NCBI RefSeq assembly: GCF_010111755.1
Contig: NC_088958.1
Span: forward strand, 186,001-250,000
DNA length: 64,000 nucleotides
From: Nakaseomyces glabratus
Taxonomy: Eukaryota > Ascomycota > Saccharomycetes > Saccharomycetales > Saccharomycetaceae
Direction of reading: 5' to 3'
Below the pieces are notes generated by a model. It saw only the letters and a list, made by a program, of their open reading frames with translations, made no database searches and was not told the origin of the DNA. This document shows positions 27,085 through 36,900 of this stretch, piece by piece (the first letter of the stretch is position 1; every line of letters starts with the position of its first letter). Both the position numbers and the translations under genes were made by a program.

Positions 27085-27332
27085 TCGCAAATGCATGGTG
27101 AAACAAATAAGTGAACCGTTTATGTCTAATTGACCAGTGGGTAGGATCCACTCCAAATGGGATCCTTTTGCAACACCAAGAAAATACGATAGAGAGTTAT
27201 ATATACTTCTGTTTTGAATGAATATATATCCGGAATACGGAATAAATACGGAGTTTGTAAGTACTTTGTTGGAACAACACGTGATAATAAATATATCAAC
27301 TATGATCCTTTCTATAGGTTTTGTAATGCCGT
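26917..27332. promoter_or_regulatory. SAP30 upstream region containing a poly(G) tract
   Basis: 416-bp spacer between the tandem minus-strand genes YMR262W-like and SAP30. It contains the poly(G) tract (separate entry), preceded by a T-rich stretch, and CACGTGA at 27279-27285. Confidence 0.6.
27050..27082. repeat. Uninterrupted 33-nt G homopolymer
   Basis: 33 consecutive G residues on the + strand (C on the SAP30 strand), 134 bp upstream of the SAP30 ATG. By far the longest homopolymer seen in the window; the other G/C runs are 10-11 nt. The exact length is vulnerable to sequencing and cloning error. Confidence 0.9.
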
Positions 27333-28229
27333 TTACTGAGCAATTGAGTGCCCATAAAATGACTCAAAGTTGGTTTGCATCAATTCTTCGTAGTTATCTA
27401 TGCCCCACCTCTGGCCTATGAAGTTGTAAACTGTGCGCAGCGACATCTCCAACCGTTGTGCGTCATGCTTATTGATCTCGAAGTCTGTCTCTGGTAATAT
27501 GCAAGTCTTGGGACATATGTCTAGTATGTTCTCAGTGACCGCTCTATGCTTGTCGTCTAGATTAATGTACTGTGATAAGGACACAAATATGCGCTCGTGA
27601 CCAAACTTGCGTATCCACAGGGCCGTCAAAGTATCTGCAGGACCCGTATACGAGTGCAAGCAGATGTTACAAGGTGTGTTCAGCAGCTTCTTCTCGCACC
27701 TGTCCAGCAGAGAGCCATGAGCCTTGACGCCATGCAGCGACACACTTAGTCCGGTCCGCACTGCCAGATCAAGGAACCTGTCCAACACCACCCGCTGGTG
27801 GTCCATGGACACATGCCAGCGCGACAGTGTGCCGTCCCTACGCTTCACACGGAACAGCTTATCGAGTCCCACTTCACCGATGACTTGCCACCGGCCCTTG
27901 GGAAAGTGGTCCCGTATGTACTGGTCCAGGTCAATGGGGTCCGGTAACTCATCCACCAGCGACAGAAAGCCCTCATCCGCAGCATCCGCCTGCATCACCC
28001 GACTGTAATGCTCCAGCTTCCCAGGCGCATCGCCTACGTAGAACCAGTGCGAGAACCACGGGTGCACGCCAAACGCGCACACCGCATTGCCAAGACCAAT
28101 CCCTACCGACAACATCTCAGCGTCCTGCGGGTTCGTACTCATCAGGCACACCCGCACGTTCCTCGCATACTCCGCACATCCGCGGCTGTCTGCGCTGCCG
28201 TCGAGATGACAGTGCGCATCCACTAGCAT
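27333..28229 (-). CDS. TatD-like metal-dependent hydrolase (YMR262W ortholog)
   Basis: 298 residues (S. cerevisiae YMR262W 313). TatD family TIM barrel metal ligands are visible: HCH at residues 6-8 (VDAHCHLDG), E in QVIGEVGLDK, H in SLHGVKAHG and CLHSYTGP, and D in ILPETDFE. The family has 3'-5' DNase or RNase activity in other members; activity of this branch is not known. The gene is noticeably GC-richer than its neighbours. It starts just inside a short tandem repeat block. Order matches YMR262W. Confidence 0.88.
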   Translation of the reverse strand: MLVDAHCHLDGSADSRGCAEYARNVRVCLMSTNPQDAEMLSVGIGLGNAVCAFGVHPWFSHWFYVGDAPGKLEHYSRVMQADAADEGFLSLVDELPDPIDLDQYIRDHFPKGRWQVIGEVGLDKLFRVKRRDGTLSRWHVSMDHQRVVLDRFLDLAVRTGLSVSLHGVKAHGSLLDRCEKKLLNTPCNICLHSYTGPADTLTALWIRKFGHERIFVSLSQYINLDDKHRAVTENILDICPKTCILPETDFEINKHDAQRLEMSLRTVYNFIGQRWGIDNYEELMQTNFESFYGHSIAQ

Positions 28230-29087
28230 CTCTACCCCAATTCGGTGTCACTCAGTATCACTCGGAAACACTCGGTATCACTCGGAACACTCGGTGTTAA
28301 GTGTAAATCTTGTGCCTTACTTGCCTTCGGTGGCACTTGCATACCCTTTGCTGCACCCCCCACTCTCACTAATAACCTTGTACACCTCAAAAAAAATTAG
28401 GGAAAGGCCACCAGGACCCTAGGGCGGACCGCACTAAGGGCTAGCCGCCCGGTTTCCGCCAAGCAAAAGGTGACAATCCCCAAAACACACCACACACGAT
28501 ATAAAACGTGAATAATTTCAATATCACATCAAACGTCGAAGACAAGATCACTTTTGGCCAAAGAAAAACTATCCAATATAAATCGCGGGGTATTGAAAGT
28601 GTCGTACAAGTAATTGAATCATCCCTTCCACTCCCCCCTCCATCCCCCCACGTCTTTCGAGAGGATAGTCACCGCAGGGGGGGGGGACAGGTACCTCACC
28701 TAGAACACAGAGCACATTGCTGCAAAGTACATTGCACAGACTAGAGAGCGGGAGTGGGTGAGGGGGTTCAACTTCTCTAATTTAGAGGGACACATACACA
28801 GAGAGAGAGCGTAGCTGAAAGAAGGTGTCTAATATACGCTTAGATGGCGCTGTACTAGTGGCAATTAATGGAAAAGCATAGAATGTCATTACTTTTCTTA
28901 TTTTGAGATCTATTCTGTACGGTGGTTTCTCTTGTGTGATTGGGAAGTATATATGTGGACCCCTTGCTAATAATGTTCTGGAAATTGGCATTGTAATATA
29001 TATAAAGTATATAATCCAGTCCTTTGTTTGCTGGAAAAGGGTTTCTGTATAGCCAAGATAGACACTAAAAATCAGATAGAGCTAAAC
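28230..29087. promoter_or_regulatory. YMR262W-like / TPS3 divergent promoter with STREs, URS1-like site and TATA
   Basis: 858 bp. STRE words lie at 28635 (CCCCT), 28676 (AGGGG, within a 10-nt G run 28677-28686) and 28761 (AGGGG). TAGCCGCCC at 28442-28450 resembles the Ume6 URS1 core. TATAAA at 29001-29006 lies 82 bp before the TPS3 ATG. This fits stress and nutrient control of trehalose synthesis (inference). Confidence 0.7.
28249..28297. repeat. Five ~10-bp CACTCGG tandem repeats
   Basis: Units CACTCAGTAT, CACTCGGAAA, CACTCGGTAT, CACTCGGAA and CACTCGGTGT are in direct succession, 20 bp upstream of the YMR262W-like ATG. Alternation of the last bases suggests duplication of a 20-bp dimer. Confidence 0.9.
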
Positions 29088-32000
29088 ATGACTCTAATTG
29101 TTGCGTCTTTGTTCTTGCCTCACAGGCCACAGTTTGAAGTAACTGCCTCGGCTGGCGAGACACAGGAACTGATTGAGAACAACCTTGTGAAGCTGAACCC
29201 ATTGGCTTCGAACGAGGCCTCTCCTCAGGCTAGACCTAACCTTGACAACTATATCAGAAACACACGCAGTGCGCTTAACGTCCCCTTTGCCCAGGGCCGC
29301 AATGTCTCCCAGGAGTCGCTTCTGTCGCTGAACAATGCGGGAAACACCTCGGGCAACATCGATGACCTGGTCTCCTCAGAGCAGTTCCTGGTCAACTTGA
29401 CCGCAAACGCTACTGCTTCTGGCACACCAAACCCTTCTTACCACACAAAGGGTAACATGGGCAGGCCCAACCTCGGTGCCGGTGGCTCCGCTGAGGAGTT
29501 CTTCAGCACCTCCAATCCGCCTTCCAACAGAGGTGCGTCGCCAGTGCTGTCAATTGCCTCTGCGCCACAGGTCCAGAACAACTTGGACTCGACTTTGAAC
29601 AATAGGGGCTCCCCTCCACCACAGCAACTTGACAGCCAGATGGCGGACCCAACTGCGCATCTGTTGAAGAACGTCTCCAAGTCGCTGCTGACTCAGTCGT
29701 TGCATGACTCGACGAAAGAGGCGTCTGCGCCAATGCCTAGCTCCAGTGCGAACTCGATGGGCCAGTCCCGTTACAACCACGCCAACACTTCTATCGGCAC
29801 CGCAGTGACCCCTAAGTCGCGTCCGTTGCCTGGTCACTCCAACAGTAGCTCCATTATAGACTTCTCGCTAAGTAGAAACAAGCAGCATGCACCCGCGTTG
29901 CCCGCATTGAGACGTATCCAGAAGAACAAGGTCGGCTCCCCCACCAAACCTTCCCCCTTGAACACACAACCTCAATCCTCCAACTTAAAGTACTCCAAGA
30001 CATTACACCAGATGCACGGCGATAGCGCTTATAACTCAGACTGGACTACTGGCGACGACAGTGATCACCTTGAAGAACACGAGGAGCCTGATAACGACGA
30101 TGACTTGAGACAGGAATACCTGGTTCCTCAGTTCGGCGGCTTCTCAACTACTAGTAAGGTTAGGGAAACTCTGCTAAAGAGCTCTAGAGAGCTGTTTGCG
30201 CAGTTGCCATGGACCATTGTCAACAGCGATAAAGGGAACGGATCCTTGAAGAATGCCGTTAACACCGCTGTTAATGAAAAGACCACGAAAGAAAATGTGA
30301 AATGGGTTGGTACCATGGGGATCCCCACTGATGAAATTCCTGATGAAATCGTTGAAAACATCGCTAAAGTGATGGAAGAACAATACAACTGCGGGGCAGT
30401 TGTTACTGATGATATTACCTTCAAAGGTGCATACAAGAACTACTGTAAACAGATTTTATGGCCAACTTTGCAATATCAGATTCCTGATAATCCAAAGTCA
30501 AAGGCCTTTGAAGACCACTCATGGCAATACTACCACAGACTGAACCAACAGTTTGCTGAAAAGATTATTAATGTCTATAAGGATGGTGATATCATTTGGA
30601 TTCACGATTATCATTTAATGCTGGTTCCTGGAATGGTTCGTGAAGTTTTCCCAGATGCTAAGATAGGTTTCTTCCTACACGTATCCTTCCCAAGTAGCGA
30701 AGTCTTTAGATGCTTGGCACATAGAGAAGAAATCTTGGAGGGATTGATCGGTGCCAATTCTCTAGGTTTTCAAACCAAGGAATATGCAAGACACTTCTTG
30801 CAGACATCTAATAGATTACTTGCAGCTGATGTTTCTGATGATGAGTTAAAGTATGATGGTAGAATTGTTTCTGTAAAACAAGTCCCAGTTGGTATTGATT
30901 ACTTCACTTTAAGAGAGAAACTGAAAGATGAAAATGTCTTGCAATGGCGTCATCTGATTAAGGAAAGATGGCACGGTAAAAAGCTAATTGTTTGTAGGGA
31001 CCAATTTGACAGAATCCGTGGACTATACAAGAAAATGTTGGCTTATGAACGGTTCTTAAAAGACAATCCTCAATACATTGAAAATGTCGTCCTGGTTCAA
31101 GTCTGTATTGGTAAAAGTACGGATCTAGAGCTGGAACGTCAAATTATGGTAGTTGTTGATAGAATCAATTCAATGTCTCCAAATATTAGTTTGATTCAGC
31201 CCGTGGTATTCTTACACCAGGAATTGGACTTCCCTCAATACCTTGCATTGAATTCTGAAGCCGATTTATTTATGGTTAATGCTCTGCGTGAAGGTATGAA
31301 TTTAACCTGTCATGAATTTATTGGATGCTCATCTGATAAAAATGCACCATTAATTTTATCGGAGTTTACTGGTAGTTCTTCTGTATTGTCCGAGGGTGCT
31401 ATGCTTGTGAATCCATGGGATATTAAGCAGGTAGCCGCTTGCATTAAAGAGGGTTTGGAAATGTCCAGGGAAGAAAAGAAGAGGAATTGGAAGAAAATGG
31501 TCAAGAGTGTTATAACTCATGACTCTGATAGCTGGTTCGTAAGCTGTTTACAGAACTTGAATAACTCATGGGAATTCACCAAAGAGAGATCAACTGTTTT
31601 CAATCTCAGATTTGAGACTTTCTCTGATGACTATAATGATACTAGCAAGAGATTGTTTATATTCAAGATATCTGAACCTCCAAATTCAAGAATGATATCT
31701 GTACTGAATGAACTTTCTTCCAAGAATCGTGTCTATATCATGAACTCTTTTTCAAAAGTTGTTAATGAAAGTCTATATAGTAGAGTCAACAACATTGGAT
31801 TGATAGCTGAAAATGGTGCCTTCGTCAGACTAAATGGTGATTGGTATAATATTGTGGAAGATGTTAATTGGAGGGCAGAAGTTGTTAAGATCTTGGAAGA
31901 TAAAGTTGAACGTCTACCTGGGTCTTATTACAAGATCGCAGACTCTATGATTAGGTTCCACACCGAAAATGCCGAGGATCAAGAACGTGTTTCAGGTGTG

Positions 32001-32432
32001 ATCGGTGAAGCTATCACACATATTAATACTTTATTTGATGACGCAGGTATACATGCGTACTTGCACAAAAACATTGTATTTGTTCAACAAACTGGTCTAT
32101 CACTAAACGCAGTCAAATTTCTTTTAAGGTATTACAATACTGCTGCTAGTGGAGACAATGTCACACCAATGATAAACTCTGAACAATCGCCACGCAGCAG
32201 AAGTGACAGTATTTCAGTATCCCAAAAACCAATCGACTTCCTTTGTATCTCTGGTTCTTCTTCACCTGTTATTGAGCCATTGTTTAAACTGGTGAAGGAT
32301 CAAAGAAACTCGGGAATGCTACGTCACGGACATTCCATAGTCTATGGAGACACAACATCCTCATACGCCAGGGAGCATGTAAACGGTTCGAATGGACTAT
32401 TCAATGTGCTTAACAGGTTAATGAGATCATGA
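29088..32432 (+). CDS. TPS3: Trehalose synthase complex regulatory subunit Tps3/Tsl1
   Basis: 1114 residues from the ATG at 29088; the frame is open upstream but only with non-ATG codons. The start MTLIVASLFLPHRPQFE matches the conserved Tps3/Tsl1 opening. A Ser/Asn/Pro-rich, GC-richer N-terminal regulatory region (to about 350) precedes a GT20 trehalose-6-phosphate-synthase-like domain. That domain contains GNGSLKNAV, WVGTMGIPTDEIP, IWIHDYHLMLVP, GFFLHVSFPSSEVFR and ALREGMNLTCHEFI. A C-terminal phosphatase-like region follows (LPGSYYKIADSMIRFHTENA). Known role: large regulatory subunit holding Tps1 and Tps2 together. Matches YMR261C (1054); Tsl1 is its paralog, so the name is by synteny. Confidence 0.94.
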   Translation: MTLIVASLFLPHRPQFEVTASAGETQELIENNLVKLNPLASNEASPQARPNLDNYIRNTRSALNVPFAQGRNVSQESLLSLNNAGNTSGNIDDLVSSEQFLVNLTANATASGTPNPSYHTKGNMGRPNLGAGGSAEEFFSTSNPPSNRGASPVLSIASAPQVQNNLDSTLNNRGSPPPQQLDSQMADPTAHLLKNVSKSLLTQSLHDSTKEASAPMPSSSANSMGQSRYNHANTSIGTAVTPKSRPLPGHSNSSSIIDFSLSRNKQHAPALPALRRIQKNKVGSPTKPSPLNTQPQSSNLKYSKTLHQMHGDSAYNSDWTTGDDSDHLEEHEEPDNDDDLRQEYLVPQFGGFSTTSKVRETLLKSSRELFAQLPWTIVNSDKGNGSLKNAVNTAVNEKTTKENVKWVGTMGIPTDEIPDEIVENIAKVMEEQYNCGAVVTDDITFKGAYKNYCKQILWPTLQYQIPDNPKSKAFEDHSWQYYHRLNQQFAEKIINVYKDGDIIWIHDYHLMLVPGMVREVFPDAKIGFFLHVSFPSSEVFRCLAHREEILEGLIGANSLGFQTKEYARHFLQTSNRLLAADVSDDELKYDGRIVSVKQVPVGIDYFTLREKLKDENVLQWRHLIKERWHGKKLIVCRDQFDRIRGLYKKMLAYERFLKDNPQYIENVVLVQVCIGKSTDLELERQIMVVVDRINSMSPNISLIQPVVFLHQELDFPQYLALNSEADLFMVNALREGMNLTCHEFIGCSSDKNAPLILSEFTGSSSVLSEGAMLVNPWDIKQVAACIKEGLEMSREEKKRNWKKMVKSVITHDSDSWFVSCLQNLNNSWEFTKERSTVFNLRFETFSDDYNDTSKRLFIFKISEPPNSRMISVLNELSSKNRVYIMNSFSKVVNESLYSRVNNIGLIAENGAFVRLNGDWYNIVEDVNWRAEVVKILEDKVERLPGSYYKIADSMIRFHTENAEDQERVSGVIGEAITHINTLFDDAGIHAYLHKNIVFVQQTGLSLNAVKFLLRYYNTAASGDNVTPMINSEQSPRSRSDSISVSQKPIDFLCISGSSSPVIEPLFKLVKDQRNSGMLRHGHSIVYGDTTSSYAREHVNGSNGLFNVLNRLMRS

Positions 32433-32929
32433 AATTACTGAAACGGTCTGAAATCAAAGTATACAAATATGGTATTTCCTGTCAATAAAATGATTGAACT
32501 GCATCTATAAGAATACTAAGCTGGGTGCTTTGTTCCTGTTATTTTTTTCTACTTTTCCTATCCTATTAATCCTTTCTCATTACAATCACATTATAGATTG
32601 ATTTGATAAAAGGCAGTATAAAATATATACATATACATATATATATAAATCCATTCTACAATGATTATTATCTGCAATACCGAAGAAGGCACAACTCTAT
32701 TAATAATGACTTGTTAACAGTTGTATAAGTCACATGACCCAACACTTTGCAAAGACGTCATATCGCCGGAACTAAAAATTTTTCTTGAATTTCATGAGTT
32801 TCTTCACTGAGAGAGTGAAGCTTGACAAAATTACAGAGTGTATTTCAAATTGCTAATATATAATTATTGTAAGTTGACACTTGCTTCTGTGTTATTGGGA
32901 GTCAGATATAAAGAGCCAATTAAGACAAG
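32433..32929. promoter_or_regulatory. TIF11 upstream region
   Basis: 497 bp with TPS3 3' UTR (TA-repeat around 32620-32650) and an RRPE-like AAAAATTTTTC at about 32774-32784, about 150 bp before TIF11. No PAC word seen. Confidence 0.45.
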
Positions 32930-33391
32930 ATGGGTAAGAAGAACACAAAAGGTGGTAAGAAAGGTAGAAGAGGGAAGAACGATTCCGCTGGTCCAAAGCG
33001 TGAGCTGATCTACAAGGAAGAAGGTCAAGAGTATGCTCAAATCACCAAGATGCTGGGTAACGGTAGAGTTGAAGCCAGTTGTTTTGATGGTATTAAGAGA
33101 ATGGCACATATCAGAGGTAAGTTGAGGAAAAAGGTCTGGATGGGTCAAGGTGATATTATTTTGGTTTCATTGAGAGATTTCCAAGACGACCAATGTGATG
33201 TTGTCCACAAGTACAATTTGGATGAAGCCAGAACTTTGAAGAGTCAAGGTGAATTGCCAGAGAATGCCAAGATTAACGAGACCGACAACTTCGGTTTCGA
33301 ATCCGACGAAGACGCTAACTTCGAGTTCGGTAATGCTGATGAAGATGACGAAGAAGAAGAAGATGAGGAATTCGATATCGACGATATCTAA
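32930..33391 (+). CDS. TIF11: Translation initiation factor eIF1A
   Basis: 153 residues, the same as S. cerevisiae eIF1A. The basic N-terminal tail ([16 protein letters not shown]) is followed by the S1-type OB fold (about 28-100, [40 protein letters not shown]), a helical extension, and an acidic C-terminal tail ending DIDDI. The acidic end matches the eIF5B-binding tail. Role: binds the 40S A site, promotes scanning and start-codon selection. Matches YMR260C. Confidence 0.98.
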   Translation: MGKKNTKGGKKGRRGKNDSAGPKRELIYKEEGQEYAQITKMLGNGRVEASCFDGIKRMAHIRGKLRKKVWMGQGDIILVSLRDFQDDQCDVVHKYNLDEARTLKSQGELPENAKINETDNFGFESDEDANFEFGNADEDDEEEEDEEFDIDDI

Positions 33392-33903
33392 TTGTACAAT
33401 ACAACAACACTTAATATACTGTACCACACAAAACAGAACATTTATCTTTTAAAAATACTACTTTTATTAATATAGAGTTCACAAGTATAGATATTTTTAT
33501 ACAGAATTAGTCATATATAATTGAAAAAAAAGATAAAACAATACAATTAAATTTTAAATTCATGTATTTGAAACCAATTTGCCATGAAGGTTTACACAGT
33601 TAGTATAACTGAAGCAATGCTATTACTATAATTACACTAGTATTACTTTCTGCTCACTTGCCAAGCAATCAATTGGTTAATTTACCCAGCACCAATTTGA
33701 AAAATTTGAGTCCCGAAAGTGCGATGAGCATCATTGAAATTTTGCGATGAGGTAGTCAGAACCAACATATACTGTAACTGTATAATAGTTCCAGCTGTTG
33801 ATCCAGTACTCAATTAATTGGTTAAATTTATTTTCTTTTTCTTCACACTCAGATTATTGTCTTAGAAGCTCTAACTAAGAATAAGCCCATATTTCAAACA
33901 AGT
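33392..33903 (+). promoter_or_regulatory. TRM732 promoter with RRPE and two PAC words
   Basis: TGAAAAATTT (RRPE) lies at 33698-33707, PAC GCGATGAGC at 33721-33729 and a second PAC GCGATGAGG at 33744-33752, about 155-185 bp before the ATG. The first 300 bp are TIF11 3' UTR-like AT-rich DNA. Confidence 0.8.
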
Positions 33904-36900
33904 ATGCCAAACCAAGAGTTGAACTCGATCAAAGATTTTCTTTTGAAGACAAATCCATCTAAAATCAACCAGGAAAATAAAGATGATATACTCGAGACAT
34001 ACATCAATTATTTCACCATAGTCAAAAACGAGTTGCTTTATAGTGCATCTCTAACTGATGAAGACCGACTATTTCTCACGGACACGTTATCAATAAATAT
34101 TTTAAGGTCGACTCAAACAATAAAGAACAAGAAGCTGGACACTAGCACTTTTGAAAGCCGTTTACACACAGAAATATTTACCGAAGAATTGAATAACCAA
34201 ATATTTAATTATGTTGTGAATTTTTGGGCAGAAACTGGACCAGTTCAAATGAACGCGCTTAGAGACTTATTCGCTAAATTTATGGGTTTAAACAAAATAA
34301 TACAGGATGATGCGTCATTTCAGGAAATGTGCCATTGTTGGTTAAAAAATATAAGTAAAATCCCAAATACTTTGAAAGTACAATATTACTTAATTGAAGC
34401 ACTATCCAACGATATCGATTTATTTGAGATAATGGAAGATAAACCTGATTTTTTCCAGACATCTCTATCATTAATGAATCTGGATTCACTATCAACTCCC
34501 ATTAGTAAATGTTTAGTTAGCATGCTACTGAACATATTTAAAATTCATTTACAAAGTGATAAAAGCAGGCTCAATGAATGGGTTAATTTATGGAAAGGAA
34601 GTTTACTAAAATACTTAGGAATAAAAGAGTATTCAAAGAATATTACCATATACATTTTGGAGCCATTGCTTAAAAGTATGCCAAAAGAAGCGTTTAGCAT
34701 TTTGGTAGATTCTGGCTTTGAAAATAATAATCAGTTATTGTTATCAGTGATAAGATTAGGCCAAGAGTTAAATATCATAGAAGATCCATTCTTACGCAAT
34801 GAGATGATTGCTATGAGCACATTGGAGGATCTACTGAAAACAAATGCTCAGAAACTTCTTACATTTCAAGTTTTAATCTATTCGAAAAAATCCTCAAAAC
34901 CTATTGATCCTAGAATATATCATTTAGTTCTGCAGTCAATGAATTCGTTCTTTTTGGAAGTTGATGTTGGAATGAGAAATTATTTCTGGAGTTCTTTCAA
35001 AGGCCTTTTACTGAGAGTGAGAGATTCTACTTATGCGTTACATAGAGACGCGAATAAACTACAGAAGGCTAATAAATTTCCAGAAGAGGTGCAGCAGAAA
35101 TTATCAACTGTTACGTTGGCAAGAGAATTCCTTTCTAAAGTGTATGAAATTGTAATTTTCCATCTATTACCAGGCTCCTCGTACCAATCTCACCATTTAG
35201 GGCTTAAATTTCTGAGATTATTTCTAGAGTTAGGCATTGATAAAAAGGCAACTAATTTGATAATTGAACTTCAAGATGATAGAGAATTTCCTTTTTCACT
35301 CGATATTGTAGATGATAAACATTTGCAAGATACATTACTGAGCCTTCTGATAAGTAAGTTTCCTGATATACGTGAAAGTTCCAGAAAATTGTTAGAACTG
35401 ATGAATAAACCACAGAACTCCAAACTGGAACTTAATGAAAGTATGAAAAATGATATTGAAATTCAAGCCGCTATATATCTTGATCTATATCAGCATTGTG
35501 AATTGGGTGCATCTTTACACCAATATTCATATATGATATGCAATGATAAAGGAAAATACATGGATAGTTTCATTCTAAAAATAAAAAGAATGCTTTCCAT
35601 ACATGATTATAATAAATCAGAGTTTATCAGACAGCCTATTGGAGGATATTTCTTGGGTCTCTCTTCCTTGATGAAACAGTATTTTCTGCTACATAAGAAC
35701 AAAAATGATAATCAATACTTCGAAACTTGTTTCGATCTAGTATGCACAAACTGGTCATATATGAAAGAAATCTCGAGCTATAATTCATCAAATGACATAT
35801 TACCTGAGAGTTATAGAAATTGTGGGGTTAAGGATAGCATTATTACGACTCAAGCATTTCGAGCTATTAAAGAGGCTTCGGGACTTCTAGAAATTCTCAT
35901 GGAAAGTTGTGAATTAGATGCAGATAATATTAGCTCAATTGGGGATATTTTGATTGATCAGCTTTTTACTGTAAGACATAGTGGTGCATTTCAAGCAGTT
36001 CTTCCTGCGTTTAAACTATGTACAGCCATGGCAAAGAAAAAAGTACCTCTACTGTTAAATGAATGGTTAGATAAATCAATTGATATGGTTGAGACTAAGA
36101 CTCAGCATATAACTAGAAGATCTGGGGGAATTCCCTTTATTGTTTCTATTATCCTTGGTACATCAGCTGACAAGTCAATGTTGGATCTGGCATTTAAGCG
36201 GCTAGTAAATATTGCGATTGAACCGATTACCGAATTTCAAGATGTTATAGATCATCCACAAGTTAACGCATTCAATTGTATAAAATCGTTATTCACAGAA
36301 GCAAAATTGGCAACCATAATCTTATCCCATGTCTCAAAATCTTTAGAGTTGTGCCTCATGTCATTTACTTCATCAATATGGGCAATTCGTAATTGTTCTA
36401 TGATGTTATTTACTGCAATTCAAAATAGGGTTTTTGGGAAATCCGGAAAAGATTATCCAGCAAGACTTTTTTTTAACCGTTTTGTTGATGTAGATAAATT
36501 ACTTTTGGAGTCTTTGAATAAAACCACAACTGCTATCCATACTCATAGCATTTTGTCAGACAGGCACATTGAAGTTTTGTATTTAATTGTAACATTATTG
36601 TCAAGGCTTGAATCAACTCCAGGTTATACTGGGTTGGCAGACTTTATCTCCTTACTGAAAAATAATATAGATTGTAAGGACTGGAAAGTACGGGACCTCA
36701 TTGCAAGAACATTAGCCAAATATGAATTTGAAAATCTATTATCACATGAGTTTTTGCTGGAATGGGATTGCTCTAATCAAAATAATCTACATGGTAAGTT
36801 ACTCTTCACAAAATACTGCTTACAGCAAGGAATAAATAAGAATCTTGAACAATTCAAATTAAAAGATATTTGTGTTTTTCTGATATCGAAATTGGACGAA

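Noticed and set aside
29028..29087. Upstream extension of the TPS3 frame
   Set aside because: Opens with TTG, not ATG, and overlaps the region just after the TATA box; the conserved protein begins at 29088.
32521..32529. CTGGGTGCT, matching the start of the N. glabratus telomere repeat unit as a possible telomerase RNA template
   Set aside because: The match stops after nine bases (continues TTGTTCC), lies in the TPS3 3' UTR, and no larger RNA context is visible.
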